Shown: piece by piece, positions 12,452 to 22,126 of the stretch
How the letters are laid out: every line of letters begins with the position of its first letter
Numbering within the stretch: position 1 is the first letter of the stretch
Origin: Rhizobiaceae bacterium
Lineage (GTDB): Bacteria; Pseudomonadota; Alphaproteobacteria; Rhizobiales; Rhizobiaceae
Reading direction: 5' to 3'
Length of the DNA stretch: 49,442 nt
Assembly (NCBI GenBank): GCA_016763155.1
Contig: JAESUH010000045.1
Location: forward strand, 1-49,442
Program-made: the position numbers and the translations under genes
Notes under the pieces: generated by a model
Databases searched by the model: none
What the model was told of the DNA's origin: nothing
Seen by the model: the letters and a program-made list of their open reading frames with translations, nothing else

Positions 12452-13207
12452 ATGCTGACCAGAAAACAACAGAACCTTTTGATTTTCATCCATGAAAGAA
12501 TGCAGGAAGAAGGTATTCCTCCATCTTTTGATGAAATGAAAGATGCGCTGGAGCTGAAATCGAAGTCTGGTATTCACCGGCTTATCACCGCATTGGAAGA
12601 GCGCGGGTTTATCCGGCGCTTGCCAAACCGCGCTCGGGCATTAGAGGTTTTGAAATTGCCGGATGCCTATTTAAATGGTCTTACCGGGCAAAAATCTGTT
12701 GCTGCAGAAACTCGGCCTAATGCTCCTGAAATTGGTAATCAGGCTGTTGGCAGCAATGTTCATCAGTTTCCTGGTTCGCCCAAGAATACCCCAGCTCCTT
12801 CAAACAGTGATGATGAAGCTTTTGGGTTTTCCATTCCGGTTATGGGTCGTATTGCTGCGGGTGTTCCAATCGCTGCTATTCAGGATAATACGCATAACAT
12901 TACTGTGCCGCCGGATATGATTGGTGGTGGAGATTATTTCGCCCTTGAGGTTCAGGGTGAATCAATGATTGATGCTGGTATTTTCGATGGGGATACTGTG
13001 ATCATTCGCGAAACCCCTACCGCTACCGTTGGAGATATCGTGGTGGCATTGGTTGATGATGAAGAGGCTACGCTAAAAACATTTCGCCGCGAAGGAAGTA
13101 ACATTGCGTTGGAAGCTGCAAATAAAGCCTTCGAAACACGGATTTTCAGCCCTGAAAGGGTTAAGGTTCAAGGCAAGCTCGTTGGCTTGATACGGCGTTA
13201 TAACTAA
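12452..13207 (+). CDS. lexA: LexA repressor of the SOS response
   Basis: About 251 residues; the ATG at 12452 follows AAGAGG at good spacing, and [17 protein letters not shown] is the standard rhizobial start. Residues 1-65 form the winged-helix DNA-binding domain ([34 protein letters not shown]). A long Pro/Asn-rich linker runs to about 124. The S24 peptidase domain has the self-cleavage bond Ala136-Gly137 in RIAAGVP, the nucleophile Ser171 in GESM and the general base Lys209 in ATLKTF. When RecA filaments form, LexA cleaves itself and releases SOS genes. Two SOS boxes lie upstream. It converges on comEC. Confidence 0.97.
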   Translation: MLTRKQQNLLIFIHERMQEEGIPPSFDEMKDALELKSKSGIHRLITALEERGFIRRLPNRARALEVLKLPDAYLNGLTGQKSVAAETRPNAPEIGNQAVGSNVHQFPGSPKNTPAPSNSDDEAFGFSIPVMGRIAAGVPIAAIQDNTHNITVPPDMIGGGDYFALEVQGESMIDAGIFDGDTVIIRETPTATVGDIVVALVDDEEATLKTFRREGSNIALEAANKAFETRIFSPERVKVQGKLVGLIRRYN

Positions 13208-13228
13208 CAGGCTCTGGCCGGAAAATGA

Positions 13229-15580
13229 TCAAAGTTTTTCTTTGACCTGCCTGTTCCATGGTCGTGATTTGTTGGGTAAAGCGCGTTCAATACGATAGGC
13301 TGAGGTTTGAGTGCTGGCAGGGTTATTTGCCGTAAAGTAGATTGTATGAGTGCCGAATTGCTCGAAATCGTGACGTTTTAATATGAGTTCGGGCATTCGC
13401 TCACGACAATTTACCCACCAAAGACGTGGAGCAATCAGTATATCTGCCGTTTCGCAAGCCTGTTCCAGCAAGGCTGGCTTATAAACCACATGCAAGGTTT
13501 TCCCATTCTCCAATGATACTATGCATTGTTCTTTATCGCATATGCGTTTTTGTTTGTTTGAAGATTGGGTTGAAGGGGCATTATCCGCCCGATCAGGCCA
13601 GGCTTTCTTCCAGATGTCGGTAACAAATTTCCCGCGTCTGGGATAAAGCAACTCCAGATTCCCGATTCCATTTTTTACCGCAATCGCCCGCCCGGTTTCA
13701 GCAATGATGATATCAGGAGGCATTGCCTTGTTGGCTAAAAATGGCAGGGGCAGAAGTAGAAGTACGCCAAATAATCTCAACCGCGTTTTCAGCAATGTCA
13801 GAACCAATAGAGAGGCTAATCCCAATGCTAAAAAAGCTGGAGAGATCATTCCTGTAACACCAGGTATTTGAAATCCATTCACCCAATCAGAAACTTCAAC
13901 CACCAAATTAACTGCGGCAGCGAGCGGTGTCAGCGTTAGGTTTTCCAGCCCATAGGGCATGAGCAAAATGGAAAACAGTGCTAGCGGCATCACGCCAATT
14001 GAGACCACGGGCATTGCACCAAGATTTGCGACAAGCCCCATTGGAGCCACTTGATGAAAATGATAGGCAGAAAACAAAGCCGTCGCCCCGCCGGCAATCA
14101 GGCTGGTGAATCCTAACCCAATCACATATTTCCAAAGGGAAGCAAACACCGATACGAGTTTTGAATTTGAACTGGAAATGGAATTTCTTCGCCACTGCTC
14201 CGCCTTTTTCCTCCAAACCTCATAGGCTGCCACCAAAGCGGCAACAGCGGCAAAAGACATTTGAAATCCGGGTGAAAGCAGGCTTTCGGGTGCAAGCACA
14301 AGAATAATCAACGCTGCAATTGCGACACTCCGCATGGTGATTGCTCGCCTGTCCATCAAAGTGGAAAGCAACATGACGCTAATCATGATCCACGCCCGCT
14401 GTGTAGCGATGCCCGCACCAGATATCACCAGATAGGAAGAAGCAGCAGTAAATCCGGCAATGGCCGCCCATTTGTGCACTGAATAGCGCAATACCAATGT
14501 TGGAAACAGCGCCAGTCCGGTGCGTACCAGCCAGACAATTGTCAAAGTTACGAGTGCCATATGCAATCCGGATATTGCTAATATATGAGCCAGCCCTGAT
14601 TGTCGCAAACTGTCTTGTGTCTTCCGGTCAAGGCCCGTGCGGTTGCCGGTAATCAGTGCAACAGCAATATCACCTTCCTCTCCCGGAATGGCCTGATGTA
14701 TTCGCGTTTCAATGCTACCACGCAGCTGATTGACCCAAATATGAGCCTGTTCATATTTGGTCGGTGCTGTATTATTGAGATTGCCGCTCGCTTCAACTTT
14801 CTGCGGCTTCCCCATGAAAAAGCCCGTACCGCCGATCCCCTTGAACCAGGCATTAAAATAGAAATTGAAACCACCTGGATAGGCAGGACCGGAGAACGGG
14901 TATATTCTGACAAGGCCCGAAATAATTTGCCCCGGCTGATATTCACCCTGTTTTGAGGATGCGGACGACAATCGGATCTTTTTCGGCAGGGCTTCGGTGA
15001 CGATATTTTCAGCACTGATCGGACGTACCAAATAGCGAGGTGACCCCCGACTATTTTGCGATACAGATAGAATTAACCCAGATATTTTTGTTGTAATTTG
15101 TCGTTCAATCACCGGTGTTGCGACATATGTTGTCCGCAATTTTGCTGCACTCATCCCGGCAAAAAGAGTTGCCAATACAGCAAAAACTAAAAACACCCTG
15201 CCATGGAATATCTGTCGCCACGCCAAGCCCATAAACAAAATCGCACTCACGAGCAAAACGGAAATAAAAGGTTCGGCTGGAGATTTGAAATAGATGAAGC
15301 ACCCGGCACCAAAAACAACCGGAAGCCAGTTAAACGGTGTGCGCTCATCTCCTTCTTGTAAAAGGGCGTGTTTGAAACCCTCTGACTTTTCCAGATAGAA
15401 ATTCGAAAGTCTGTATTTTACCGATACAATTTTTCCGGGAAACCGCATTGCCCAAAATAGATTGGGAGGGGGAAATTTTTGCTTTGGTTCCCGTAGAGTC
15501 GCGAGAGGTCCGGCCGGGTCCTTTCCCGGCAAATCATTATTGTTCTTATCGACCAATATGCTGACCCCTTGCCTCTTCAA
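13229..15580 (-). CDS. comEC: ComEC/Rec2 family DNA-uptake channel protein
   Basis: A 783-residue polytopic inner-membrane protein. The N-terminal quarter has a few spans followed by a soluble DUF4131-type domain (about 150-290, VIERQITTKISGLILSVSQ onward). The central Competence domain has many spans and the signature GDIAVALITGNRTGLDRKTQDSLRQSGLAHILAISGLHM near 300-340. The C terminus is periplasmic and short, without a clear metallo-beta-lactamase HxHxDH motif, as is common in alphaproteobacterial homologues. In other bacteria ComEC moves single-stranded DNA across the membrane. The start is uncertain (TTG at 15580, or TTG at 15556 with AAGGGG in front). It is divergent from gltX and converges on lexA. 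Confidence 0.9.
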   Translation of the reverse strand: MKRQGVSILVDKNNNDLPGKDPAGPLATLREPKQKFPPPNLFWAMRFPGKIVSVKYRLSNFYLEKSEGFKHALLQEGDERTPFNWLPVVFGAGCFIYFKSPAEPFISVLLVSAILFMGLAWRQIFHGRVFLVFAVLATLFAGMSAAKLRTTYVATPVIERQITTKISGLILSVSQNSRGSPRYLVRPISAENIVTEALPKKIRLSSASSKQGEYQPGQIISGLVRIYPFSGPAYPGGFNFYFNAWFKGIGGTGFFMGKPQKVEASGNLNNTAPTKYEQAHIWVNQLRGSIETRIHQAIPGEEGDIAVALITGNRTGLDRKTQDSLRQSGLAHILAISGLHMALVTLTIVWLVRTGLALFPTLVLRYSVHKWAAIAGFTAASSYLVISGAGIATQRAWIMISVMLLSTLMDRRAITMRSVAIAALIILVLAPESLLSPGFQMSFAAVAALVAAYEVWRKKAEQWRRNSISSSNSKLVSVFASLWKYVIGLGFTSLIAGGATALFSAYHFHQVAPMGLVANLGAMPVVSIGVMPLALFSILLMPYGLENLTLTPLAAAVNLVVEVSDWVNGFQIPGVTGMISPAFLALGLASLLVLTLLKTRLRLFGVLLLLPLPFLANKAMPPDIIIAETGRAIAVKNGIGNLELLYPRRGKFVTDIWKKAWPDRADNAPSTQSSNKQKRICDKEQCIVSLENGKTLHVVYKPALLEQACETADILIAPRLWWVNCRERMPELILKRHDFEQFGTHTIYFTANNPASTQTSAYRIERALPNKSRPWNRQVKEKL

Positions 15581-15660
15581 GGCTATATGCTACATCAACA
15601 CTCAGAGTTTAACCAATCCATTCGCCGCAAGGGCGAATTGCTGAACAGGCCCATTTAGAT

Positions 15661-17091
15661 ATGTCCGAATTGAAATCCGAAGTCGTTACCCGATTTGCCC
15701 CTTCACCTACCGGTTTCCTGCATATCGGAGGTGCCAGAACAGCGCTCTTTAACTGGCTTTTTGCAAAAGCCAATGGTGGCAAAATGCTGCTGCGCATCGA
15801 AGATACCGACCAGGCGCGCTCTACAGATGAGGCGGTTGAAGCAATTAAAGACGGTTTGTCCTGGCTGGGTCTCACCTGGGATGGAGATCCAATTTCACAA
15901 TTTTCCAGAGGCAGCCGCCACCGGGAAATTGCAGAACAAATGGTTGCCGATGGGAAGGCCTATTATTGCTACACCACACCGGAAGAATTGACAGAAATGC
16001 GCGAGAAGGCTCGCGCCGAAAAACGTTCGCCGCGTTATGACGGCAGGTGGCGCGATCGCGACCCATCTGAGGCGCCTGAGGGTGTTGCTGGCGTTATCCG
16101 TCTCAAGGCCCCGCTTGAGGGCGATACAATCGTCCATGATATGGTGCAAGGGGACGTGAAATTCTCCAATAAGGATCTGGATGATCTGATTTTACTGCGT
16201 TCTGATGGCTCTCCCACTTACATGCTGGCCGTAGTCGTTGATGACCACGATATGGGCGTCACCCATATCATTCGTGGCGATGATCATTTGACCAATGCCG
16301 CCCGTCAAATTTTGATTTTTAATGCGCTTGGTTGGGATGTGCCGATCATGGCACATGTGCCTTTGATCCACGGCCCAGACGGCGCAAAATTATCCAAACG
16401 CCATGGTGCTGTTGGAGCTGAAGCTTACCGTGCCATGGGGTATCTACCTGAAGCCATGCGCAATTATCTGGTGCGCCTTGGTTGGGCCCATGGAGATGAT
16501 GAAATCATACCCACTGACCAATTGATCAAACTATTTGGTTTTGATGGCATGGGTAAAGCAGCCGCGCGCTTTGATTTCAAGAAACTGGAAAATCTCAACG
16601 GCCATTATATTCGTGCGGCGGATGATGACTATTTGCTTTCCCAGCTGGAACTTATTGCCCCGGAGATTGAGAGCGGCGCAGAGATTGCAGCGGGCTTAAG
16701 CGAGAAACAGCGGGCTCAAATTCTATCCGCAATGCCATCGCTGAAAGAGCGCGCAAAAACCTTGATTGAACTGGCAGCAGGTACAAAATTTATAACGGCT
16801 ACCCGCCCGCTTGATATCAATGAAAAAGCGGCGGCCACTTTGGAAAACGGTGGCACTGACATCCTTGCCAATCTGCAGCCGCATCTTGTCGCACTTGATG
16901 AGTGGGATGCTGATTCTATTGAGGCCGCTATTCGGGAATTTTCGGAGAGTGCTGAACTAAAACTTGGCAAGGTAGCGCAACCCTTGCGGGCAGCACTTAC
17001 TGGTACAAATGTATCCCCCGGGGTGTTTGATGTTATGGTTGTGCTGGGCAAAGACGAGTGTATTTCCCGCTTGGCCGATCAATTGAAATGA
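15661..17091 (+). CDS. gltX: Glutamyl-tRNA synthetase
   Basis: A 476-residue class I aminoacyl-tRNA synthetase that charges tRNA-Glu, and in organisms with GatCAB often tRNA-Gln as well. The ATP-binding motifs are [20 protein letters not shown], with HIGG (21-24) as the HIGH box, and KLSKR (243-247) as the KMSKS box. The fold then continues into the helical anticodon-binding region. The length is normal for GltX. gatC, gatA and gatB occur further along in this window, consistent with the indirect route to Gln-tRNA. It is transcribed divergently from comEC and precedes gltA by 217 bases. Confidence 0.96.
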   Translation: MSELKSEVVTRFAPSPTGFLHIGGARTALFNWLFAKANGGKMLLRIEDTDQARSTDEAVEAIKDGLSWLGLTWDGDPISQFSRGSRHREIAEQMVADGKAYYCYTTPEELTEMREKARAEKRSPRYDGRWRDRDPSEAPEGVAGVIRLKAPLEGDTIVHDMVQGDVKFSNKDLDDLILLRSDGSPTYMLAVVVDDHDMGVTHIIRGDDHLTNAARQILIFNALGWDVPIMAHVPLIHGPDGAKLSKRHGAVGAEAYRAMGYLPEAMRNYLVRLGWAHGDDEIIPTDQLIKLFGFDGMGKAAARFDFKKLENLNGHYIRAADDDYLLSQLELIAPEIESGAEIAAGLSEKQRAQILSAMPSLKERAKTLIELAAGTKFITATRPLDINEKAAATLENGGTDILANLQPHLVALDEWDADSIEAAIREFSESAELKLGKVAQPLRAALTGTNVSPGVFDVMVVLGKDECISRLADQLK

Positions 17092-17308
17092 TCAACCCTC
17101 GCACCCAATTCTGAAAATAAATTCTGAACCAAGATTGGGCATAACTAATGTCTGACTTGTCTCAATCACCCAAATCAGATAGCAAGAGAGAAATAATTTT
17201 GCATCGCAGCATTTTAAGATGCTGAAACAATTGGAAGATAAAACTGTTTTTCAAAGTGGATGGATATTACGAACTCAGAATCGCTGAGAAAATTGGAAGG
17301 AAGATATT

Positions 17309-18598
17309 ATGACAGATAAAAAAGCAACACTGACCATTGGTAACGAGAACTGGGACTTCCCGATCCGCCAAGGTGAGATTGGACCGGATGTCATTGATAT
17401 CAGCTCACTTTACGCTAAAACAGGTCGCTTTACATTTGACCCTGGTTTTACCTCTACAGCTTCTTGTGACAGCGATATTACATTCATCGATGGCGATGAA
17501 GGCATCTTGTTGCACCGTGGCTATCCGATTGATCAACTGGCCGAGAACGGTGATTTTCTGGAAACCTGCTATTTGCTGCTTTATGGCGAACTGCCTACTG
17601 CTGCGCAAAAAGAAGATTTCGATCACCGTGTGACACACCACACAATGTTGCATGAGCAAATGCACCGCCTTTATGCCGGTTTCCGTCGCGATGCCCACCC
17701 AATGGCTATCATGTGCGGCGTAGTTGGTGCTCTTTCAGCATTCTATCATGATTCCACTGATATTTCTGATGAGCATCAGCGCATGGTTGCATCCTTCAGA
17801 ATGATTGCAAAAATGCCAACAATCGCGGCTATGGCGTTCAAATATCATATTGGTCAGCCTTTTGTTTATCCTCGCAATGATCTGGATTATTCCAGCAATT
17901 TCCTGAGCATGTGTTTTTCCCATCCGTGCGAAGATTATGTAGTGAACCCTGTCCTATCCAAAGCCATGGACAAGATATTCATCTTGCATGCAGACCATGA
18001 GCAAAATGCTTCGACTTCAACCGTGCGTCTTGCCGGTTCATCTGGTGCAAATCCATTTGCTTGTATTGCTGCTGGCATTGCTTGCCTTTGGGGCCCTGCA
18101 CATGGTGGTGCTAATGAAGCTGCACTAAACATGCTTGCGGAAATTGGAACGGTTGACCGTATTCCAGAATATGTTGCAAGAGCAAAAGATAAGAACGATC
18201 CATTCCGTTTGATGGGCTTTGGTCACCGGGTTTATAAAAACTACGACCCTCGCGCTCGTATCATGCAAAAAACCTGCCATGAAGTACTCAAAGAGCTTGG
18301 CATTAAGGATGATCCATTGCTGGAAGTCGCTATGGAACTTGAGCATATCGCGCTTACGGATGAATATTTCATTGAGAAAAAACTTTATCCGAATATCGAT
18401 TTCTATTCCGGCATCACGCTTAAAGCTCTTGGTTTCCCAACCACAATGTTCACTGTGTTGTTTGCTTTGGCGCGTACAGTTGGCTGGATTGCACAGTGGA
18501 AAGAAATGATTGAAGATCCAAATCAGCGCATTGGCCGTCCGCGCCAGCTCTACACAGGTGAGAAACAGCGCGAATATACGCCTATTAACGATCGTTGA
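17309..18598 (+). CDS. gltA: Citrate synthase (type II, hexameric class)
   Basis: A 429-residue enzyme condensing acetyl-CoA and oxaloacetate at the entry of the TCA cycle. The catalytic trio is in place: His265 in [10 protein letters not shown], His306 in [14 protein letters not shown], and Asp364 in NIDFYSG. The N-terminal beta domain ([26 protein letters not shown]) is that of the NADH-sensitive Gram-negative class. The ATG at 17309 follows GGAAGG. An intrinsic terminator (18613-18645) lies just after the stop. The 217-base region before it has no obvious gene and probably holds its promoter. Confidence 0.97.
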   Translation: MTDKKATLTIGNENWDFPIRQGEIGPDVIDISSLYAKTGRFTFDPGFTSTASCDSDITFIDGDEGILLHRGYPIDQLAENGDFLETCYLLLYGELPTAAQKEDFDHRVTHHTMLHEQMHRLYAGFRRDAHPMAIMCGVVGALSAFYHDSTDISDEHQRMVASFRMIAKMPTIAAMAFKYHIGQPFVYPRNDLDYSSNFLSMCFSHPCEDYVVNPVLSKAMDKIFILHADHEQNASTSTVRLAGSSGANPFACIAAGIACLWGPAHGGANEAALNMLAEIGTVDRIPEYVARAKDKNDPFRLMGFGHRVYKNYDPRARIMQKTCHEVLKELGIKDDPLLEVAMELEHIALTDEYFIEKKLYPNIDFYSGITLKALGFPTTMFTVLFALARTVGWIAQWKEMIEDPNQRIGRPRQLYTGEKQREYTPINDR

Positions 18599-18612
18599 TT
18601 GTAAAAACATTG

Positions 18613-18645
18613 GGAGGCCATTGGCCTCCTTCTTCCTGTCTTTTT
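18613..18645 (+). terminator. Intrinsic terminator of gltA
   Basis: GGAGGCC (18613-18619) and GGCCTCC (18623-18629) form a 7-bp GC-rich stem with a 3-base loop, followed by a T-rich tail ending in TTTTT near 18641-18645. It begins 15 bases after the gltA stop codon. Confidence 0.85.
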
Positions 18646-18648
18646 ACA

Positions 18649-18668
18649 GGCTTTCCTGATGGAAAGCC
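18649..18668. terminator. Perfect 8-bp hairpin between the gltA and lpxB 3' ends
   Basis: GGCTTTCC (18649-18656) and GGAAAGCC (18661-18668) pair across the loop TGAT. It lies 5 bases past the lpxB stop on the minus strand. There is no adjoining T-run on either strand (on the minus strand it is followed by TGTAAAAAG), so it may act as an RNA end stabiliser or a weak terminator for the lipid A operon. Confidence 0.5.
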
Positions 18669-18672
18669 TTGG

Positions 18673-19830
18673 TCAGGACCTAATTACCTGAAGAATTTTC
18701 CGGGCAGCAAGCAGACCCGGTCTCTCTGATTGTTGCATGTTTTGCGCAACAGATTCAAAGCCTTCCAGCTGAAATTGGCGGGCTGGTCCCGCCACCATTA
18801 ATTGTTCAATCTGCCGAGCAATCATATTTGAATTTGCAAATTCATTAAATTGCTCAGGTACGATTGCCTGATCCGCAATCAAATTGGGTAAGGAAGCCGT
18901 CCAGGCATACATAAACCGCCTGGCCATCATCATAATTGAATCAAGCTTGTAGATTGAAACCATTGGTACTTTATAGAGCGCCAGTTCCAGGGTAACCGTG
19001 CCGGAAGCAGCGAGCGCCACATCGGCTTTGGAAAATGCATCAATCCGCGCATCGTCACCTGCGACAATCTCAGGTTTTACCGGCCAATCCGCAACGCTGG
19101 AGCGAATGTCTTCTATCAAATGGTCAACGGCTGGAAGAATTGCGGTGAATGAATTCCCGCGCTCCCTCAACAGGGCGAGAGTATCTCTGACTACGGGTAG
19201 CAGGCGGGATGTTTCCGATTTTCTTGATCCGGGTAACACAACCAGATTAACTGGAGATTTTGGTGTGGTGGCATCACGCTCCGCATTTTCCTCAATCAGG
19301 CGCATCAATGGATGGCCGATATAGATGGTTTCTGGCCCATTCAGTTTTTTCATCACATCAGGTTCAAACGGCAGAATCGCCAGGATCTGATCAATAAAGG
19401 CGCGCATTTTGACAGCTCTGCCTGGCCTCCACGCCCAGACTGACGGACATATATATTTTATAATTGGAATATTCGGATTGATCTTGCGAACACGTTTTGC
19501 CACGGCATAACCAAAATCCGGGCTGTCAATCAGCACGATCACATCTGGTTGCTTTTGGATAATATCGGCGACTGTTTGTTTCACCCGCTTAATGATCGTG
19601 GGCAGTTTTCCAATGACGCCCGATATGCCAGTGACAGACAAAACGTTGATATCAAACAGGCTGGTTAAACCATACTGTTTTAGCCTTTTTCCGCCCAAGC
19701 CAATGGGTTGAACAGGCTCATTCAATTCTCTAAATGCATCCAGCAAATCAATTGCCAGATTTTCGCCGGACTGTTCGCCCATAACAAAATATAGTTTTAG
19801 GGGCTGTGGCTTTTCTGAAACTTCACTCAT
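18673..19830 (-). CDS. lpxB: Lipid-A-disaccharide synthase
   Basis: About 385 residues from the ATG at 19830 (MSEVSEKPQPLKLYFVMGEQSGENLAID). A longer in-frame start at 19881 would run into lpxI. LpxB is a peripheral membrane glycosyltransferase (GT19) that joins UDP-diacylglucosamine and lipid X into the beta-1,6 disaccharide of lipid A. Recognisable parts are GEQSGE near the start, PIGLGGKRLKQYG, IDSPDFGYAVAKRVRK, YICPSVWAWRPGRAVKMR, LPFEPD, YIGHPLM, VLPGSRKSE and ASGTVTLELALYKVPMVSIY. Its start overlaps the lpxI stop by 8 bases, so translation is coupled. Confidence 0.95.
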   Translation of the reverse strand: MSEVSEKPQPLKLYFVMGEQSGENLAIDLLDAFRELNEPVQPIGLGGKRLKQYGLTSLFDINVLSVTGISGVIGKLPTIIKRVKQTVADIIQKQPDVIVLIDSPDFGYAVAKRVRKINPNIPIIKYICPSVWAWRPGRAVKMRAFIDQILAILPFEPDVMKKLNGPETIYIGHPLMRLIEENAERDATTPKSPVNLVVLPGSRKSETSRLLPVVRDTLALLRERGNSFTAILPAVDHLIEDIRSSVADWPVKPEIVAGDDARIDAFSKADVALAASGTVTLELALYKVPMVSIYKLDSIMMMARRFMYAWTASLPNLIADQAIVPEQFNEFANSNMIARQIEQLMVAGPARQFQLEGFESVAQNMQQSERPGLLAARKILQVIRS

Positions 19831-20707
19831 CACTACCCACCAGACCGTAAATGAAAATGCCTTCTGCCTTGGCCTTTGCAAGGGTTTCGTCTTTACTCAA
19901 GATCAATGTGCGCCCCGCTTCAAGTGCGATGCCTAACAATCCGGCACGCTTCACGTTTTCAATCGTCTTGGGGCCAATTGTTGGCAGGTCTGCGCGCATA
20001 TCCTGCCCAGGCTTCATGGTTTTGACCAATACGCCTTGTTTGCCCTCTTGTGGCATTCGTCCGGATTTTCGCAACTCGATTATCCTCATGATCATGCCAT
20101 CAGTGCCTTCTACGCCTTCAAGTGCTACTACCCTGCCCGCTTCAACAATTGTCGCTTGGCCTACATCCAATGTGCCAAGCATTTTGCAAGCCGTGAAACC
20201 GAGTTGGATATTTTCCAGCAATTTCTTACTGGGTTTTTTTCCAACAATGGCACCAGCTTCACAAAGCAATTGAGGTGCTATTTCGTGTGCACCCACCATG
20301 GTGATATCCTCCGATTCAAAAATCTCGATTACGCCCTTTAGCAGGGTATTATCACCCGAAGCTATAAGAGACATAATTTTAGGGAGAAGTTTTACTGTCT
20401 TCAAGTCGAGCCGAAAGCTGGCGAAATTTGGTCGAGCCTTAATGCCACCTGCAAATGCTACATGACTAATTTCTCGTTCACGCAGCATCTCAAACATTTT
20501 CCCGACTTGACCATAGCCAAGATACACATGGGGAAATGCCTCAATTTTATCAGATGCAACATCGCGTATTCCAACAAGAAACGGTTCGATGCCCGCATCA
20601 ATTGCCCCTATTGCCAGTTCGATCGGTAAACTTCCGGAACCGGCAATAATGGCAACTTTTTTGAATGGGATCTGTTTACCCATGGCCGTGCGGGGTCTTG
20701 AATTCAT
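19823..20707 (-). CDS. lpxI: UDP-2,3-diacylglucosamine pyrophosphatase LpxI (DUF1009)
   Basis: About 294 residues from the ATG at 20707; an ATG at 20683 (MGKQIPFKKVAIIAGSGSLP) is an equally plausible start, and neither has a strong ribosome binding site. LpxI hydrolyses UDP-diacylglucosamine to lipid X and UMP. It replaces the unrelated LpxH in alphaproteobacteria. The N-terminal KVAIIAGSGSLPIELA is a Rossmann-like start, and the C-terminal domain carries ATIVEAGRVVALEGVEGTDGMI, GVLVKTMKPGQDMRADLPTIGP and LGIALEAGRTLIL, all typical of DUF1009. The gene sits between lpxA and lpxB, which is its normal place. Confidence 0.94.
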   Translation of the reverse strand: MNSRPRTAMGKQIPFKKVAIIAGSGSLPIELAIGAIDAGIEPFLVGIRDVASDKIEAFPHVYLGYGQVGKMFEMLREREISHVAFAGGIKARPNFASFRLDLKTVKLLPKIMSLIASGDNTLLKGVIEIFESEDITMVGAHEIAPQLLCEAGAIVGKKPSKKLLENIQLGFTACKMLGTLDVGQATIVEAGRVVALEGVEGTDGMIMRIIELRKSGRMPQEGKQGVLVKTMKPGQDMRADLPTIGPKTIENVKRAGLLGIALEAGRTLILSKDETLAKAKAEGIFIYGLVGSDE

Positions 20708-20848
20708 AGACGGGGACAAATGAACTATTTTCGAAGGCTAATGAAACCATCTTGATCTACCACGTCAAAGAGCTGGAATGAGCACATAGCCCACCTCGCG
20801 CTCTTGATCTTGCATGTCTTTGTGGTTTCAACGTCATATCGTTTCCGA

Positions 20849-21655
20849 TTAGGAGTCCATGCCTTTGGCCTTTGGAATACAAAGCGATCGATTTCCACTT
20901 TGCCTGATGAAATCAGCAATCTGTTTTACAACCGGATCATTGGCAAGCTCTTCGTCCAACTGATCTACGGCTTCCATGACCGGTATATTTGATGAAAACA
21001 GGAATTTAAGAGCATTTCTGGCATTGTGAATGCTTTGCCGGTCAATTCCTGCGCGCTTCATGCCAATCAAATTCAGGCCCCCAAGATAGGCCCGGTTTCC
21101 CAGAGCAATACCAAAAGGAATAACATCATTCTCAAGTGCTGCTAGACCGCCTACAAATGCGTTGTTACCAATGCGGCAAAACTGGTGTATTCCGGCGCCA
21201 CCGCCAAGAATTACATTTGAACCAATGTTGCAATGGCCAGCCAGCATCACGTTATTTGAAAAAATTGTATTATCACCAACAATACAATCATGGGCCACAT
21301 GTGAACTTGTCAAAAATACACATTTGTTTCCCACCACTGTGCGATTAATATCACCAGCTGTCCCGGGGTTCATTGTAACCCCTTCGCGAATGACACAATC
21401 ATCGCCAACATCAAGGGTGGATGCTTCACCAGCAAACTTTAAATCCTGAGGTTCATGGCCAATCGAAGCAAACGGAAATATTTTTGCTCTAGCACCAATT
21501 TTTGTATGCCCGGCAAGAACCACATGAGAATGGAGCAATGATTCATTGCCAAGTTTCACGTCTTTGCCAATATGGCAAAATGCACCAATGGAAACATCGT
21601 CACCGATTGAGGCACCGTCTTCAATAATTGCTGTAGGGTGGATTTTTGCCGACAT
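20849..21655 (-). CDS. lpxA: UDP-N-acetylglucosamine acyltransferase
   Basis: 268 residues from the ATG at 21655, which shares one base with the fabZ stop (TAATG). LpxA transfers a 3-hydroxyacyl chain from acyl carrier protein to UDP-GlcNAc, the first step of lipid A synthesis. The N-terminal two-thirds is a left-handed beta helix of hexapeptide repeats (IHPTAIIEDGASIGDDVSIG and so on). The catalytic His122 lies in SSHVAHDC (117-124). GLAALENDVIPFGIALGNRA and NLIGMKRAGI follow as family landmarks before the helical C terminus. It is fourth in the bamA-lpxD-fabZ-lpxA-lpxI-lpxB order. Confidence 0.96.
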   Translation of the reverse strand: MSAKIHPTAIIEDGASIGDDVSIGAFCHIGKDVKLGNESLLHSHVVLAGHTKIGARAKIFPFASIGHEPQDLKFAGEASTLDVGDDCVIREGVTMNPGTAGDINRTVVGNKCVFLTSSHVAHDCIVGDNTIFSNNVMLAGHCNIGSNVILGGGAGIHQFCRIGNNAFVGGLAALENDVIPFGIALGNRAYLGGLNLIGMKRAGIDRQSIHNARNALKFLFSSNIPVMEAVDQLDEELANDPVVKQIADFIRQSGNRSLCIPKAKGMDS

Positions 21656-22122
21656 TAATTTGTTGTTTCCTTTGCCGCTATCATTGCTGTGATTATGGCC
21701 TCTGCCACTTTGTCGTCGTTGACATGGGCAGTGCACTGAAATTTGTAAATATCTCTACGTTTTTTGATCCTGCGCACACGAAGTTGCAATACATCGCCCG
21801 GCACAACCATTTTACGAAATTTAACCGCGTCAACGGTCATCAAATAGACCAACCTAGGTTCGCCATCGGACACTTCTTTGGCACTTATTGCGCCCGCAGT
21901 TTGGGCCATAGCTTCAATAATCAAAACACCTGGCATAATGGGAGTGCCGGGAAAATGCCCCGTAAAGAACGGCTCATTGATCGTGACATTTTTAATGCCG
22001 ATACCATACTCACTACCATCCACCTCAATAACCTTATCGATTAGAAGGAAGGGATATCTGTGAGGTAGCAGGTGGAGCAATTCTACCACGTCAATTTCTA
22101 ACAATTGTTTATCTTCACTCAT
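21655..22122 (-). CDS. fabZ: 3-hydroxyacyl-[acyl-carrier-protein] dehydratase FabZ
   Basis: 155 residues from the ATG at 22122, 4 bases after the lpxD stop; an upstream in-frame TTG would overlap lpxD. FabZ removes water from 3-hydroxyacyl-ACP in fatty-acid elongation and so competes with LpxA and LpxD for the same substrate, which explains its place in the lipid A cluster. The hotdog-fold active site is seen in [14 protein letters not shown] (18-31) and [23 protein letters not shown], with catalytic His56 and Glu70. The length is normal. Confidence 0.96.
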   Translation of the reverse strand: MSEDKQLLEIDVVELLHLLPHRYPFLLIDKVIEVDGSEYGIGIKNVTINEPFFTGHFPGTPIMPGVLIIEAMAQTAGAISAKEVSDGEPRLVYLMTVDAVKFRKMVVPGDVLQLRVRRIKKRRDIYKFQCTAHVNDDKVAEAIITAMIAAKETTN

Positions 22123-22126
22123 TTTT

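Noticed and set aside
17143-17226. Possible short leader peptide upstream of gltA (ATG near 17148)
   Set aside because: About 25 codons with no convincing ribosome binding site and no run of a regulatory amino acid.
20725-20919. 64-codon minus-strand frame between lpxA and lpxI
   Set aside because: Half of it overlaps lpxA in another frame and the rest has no support.
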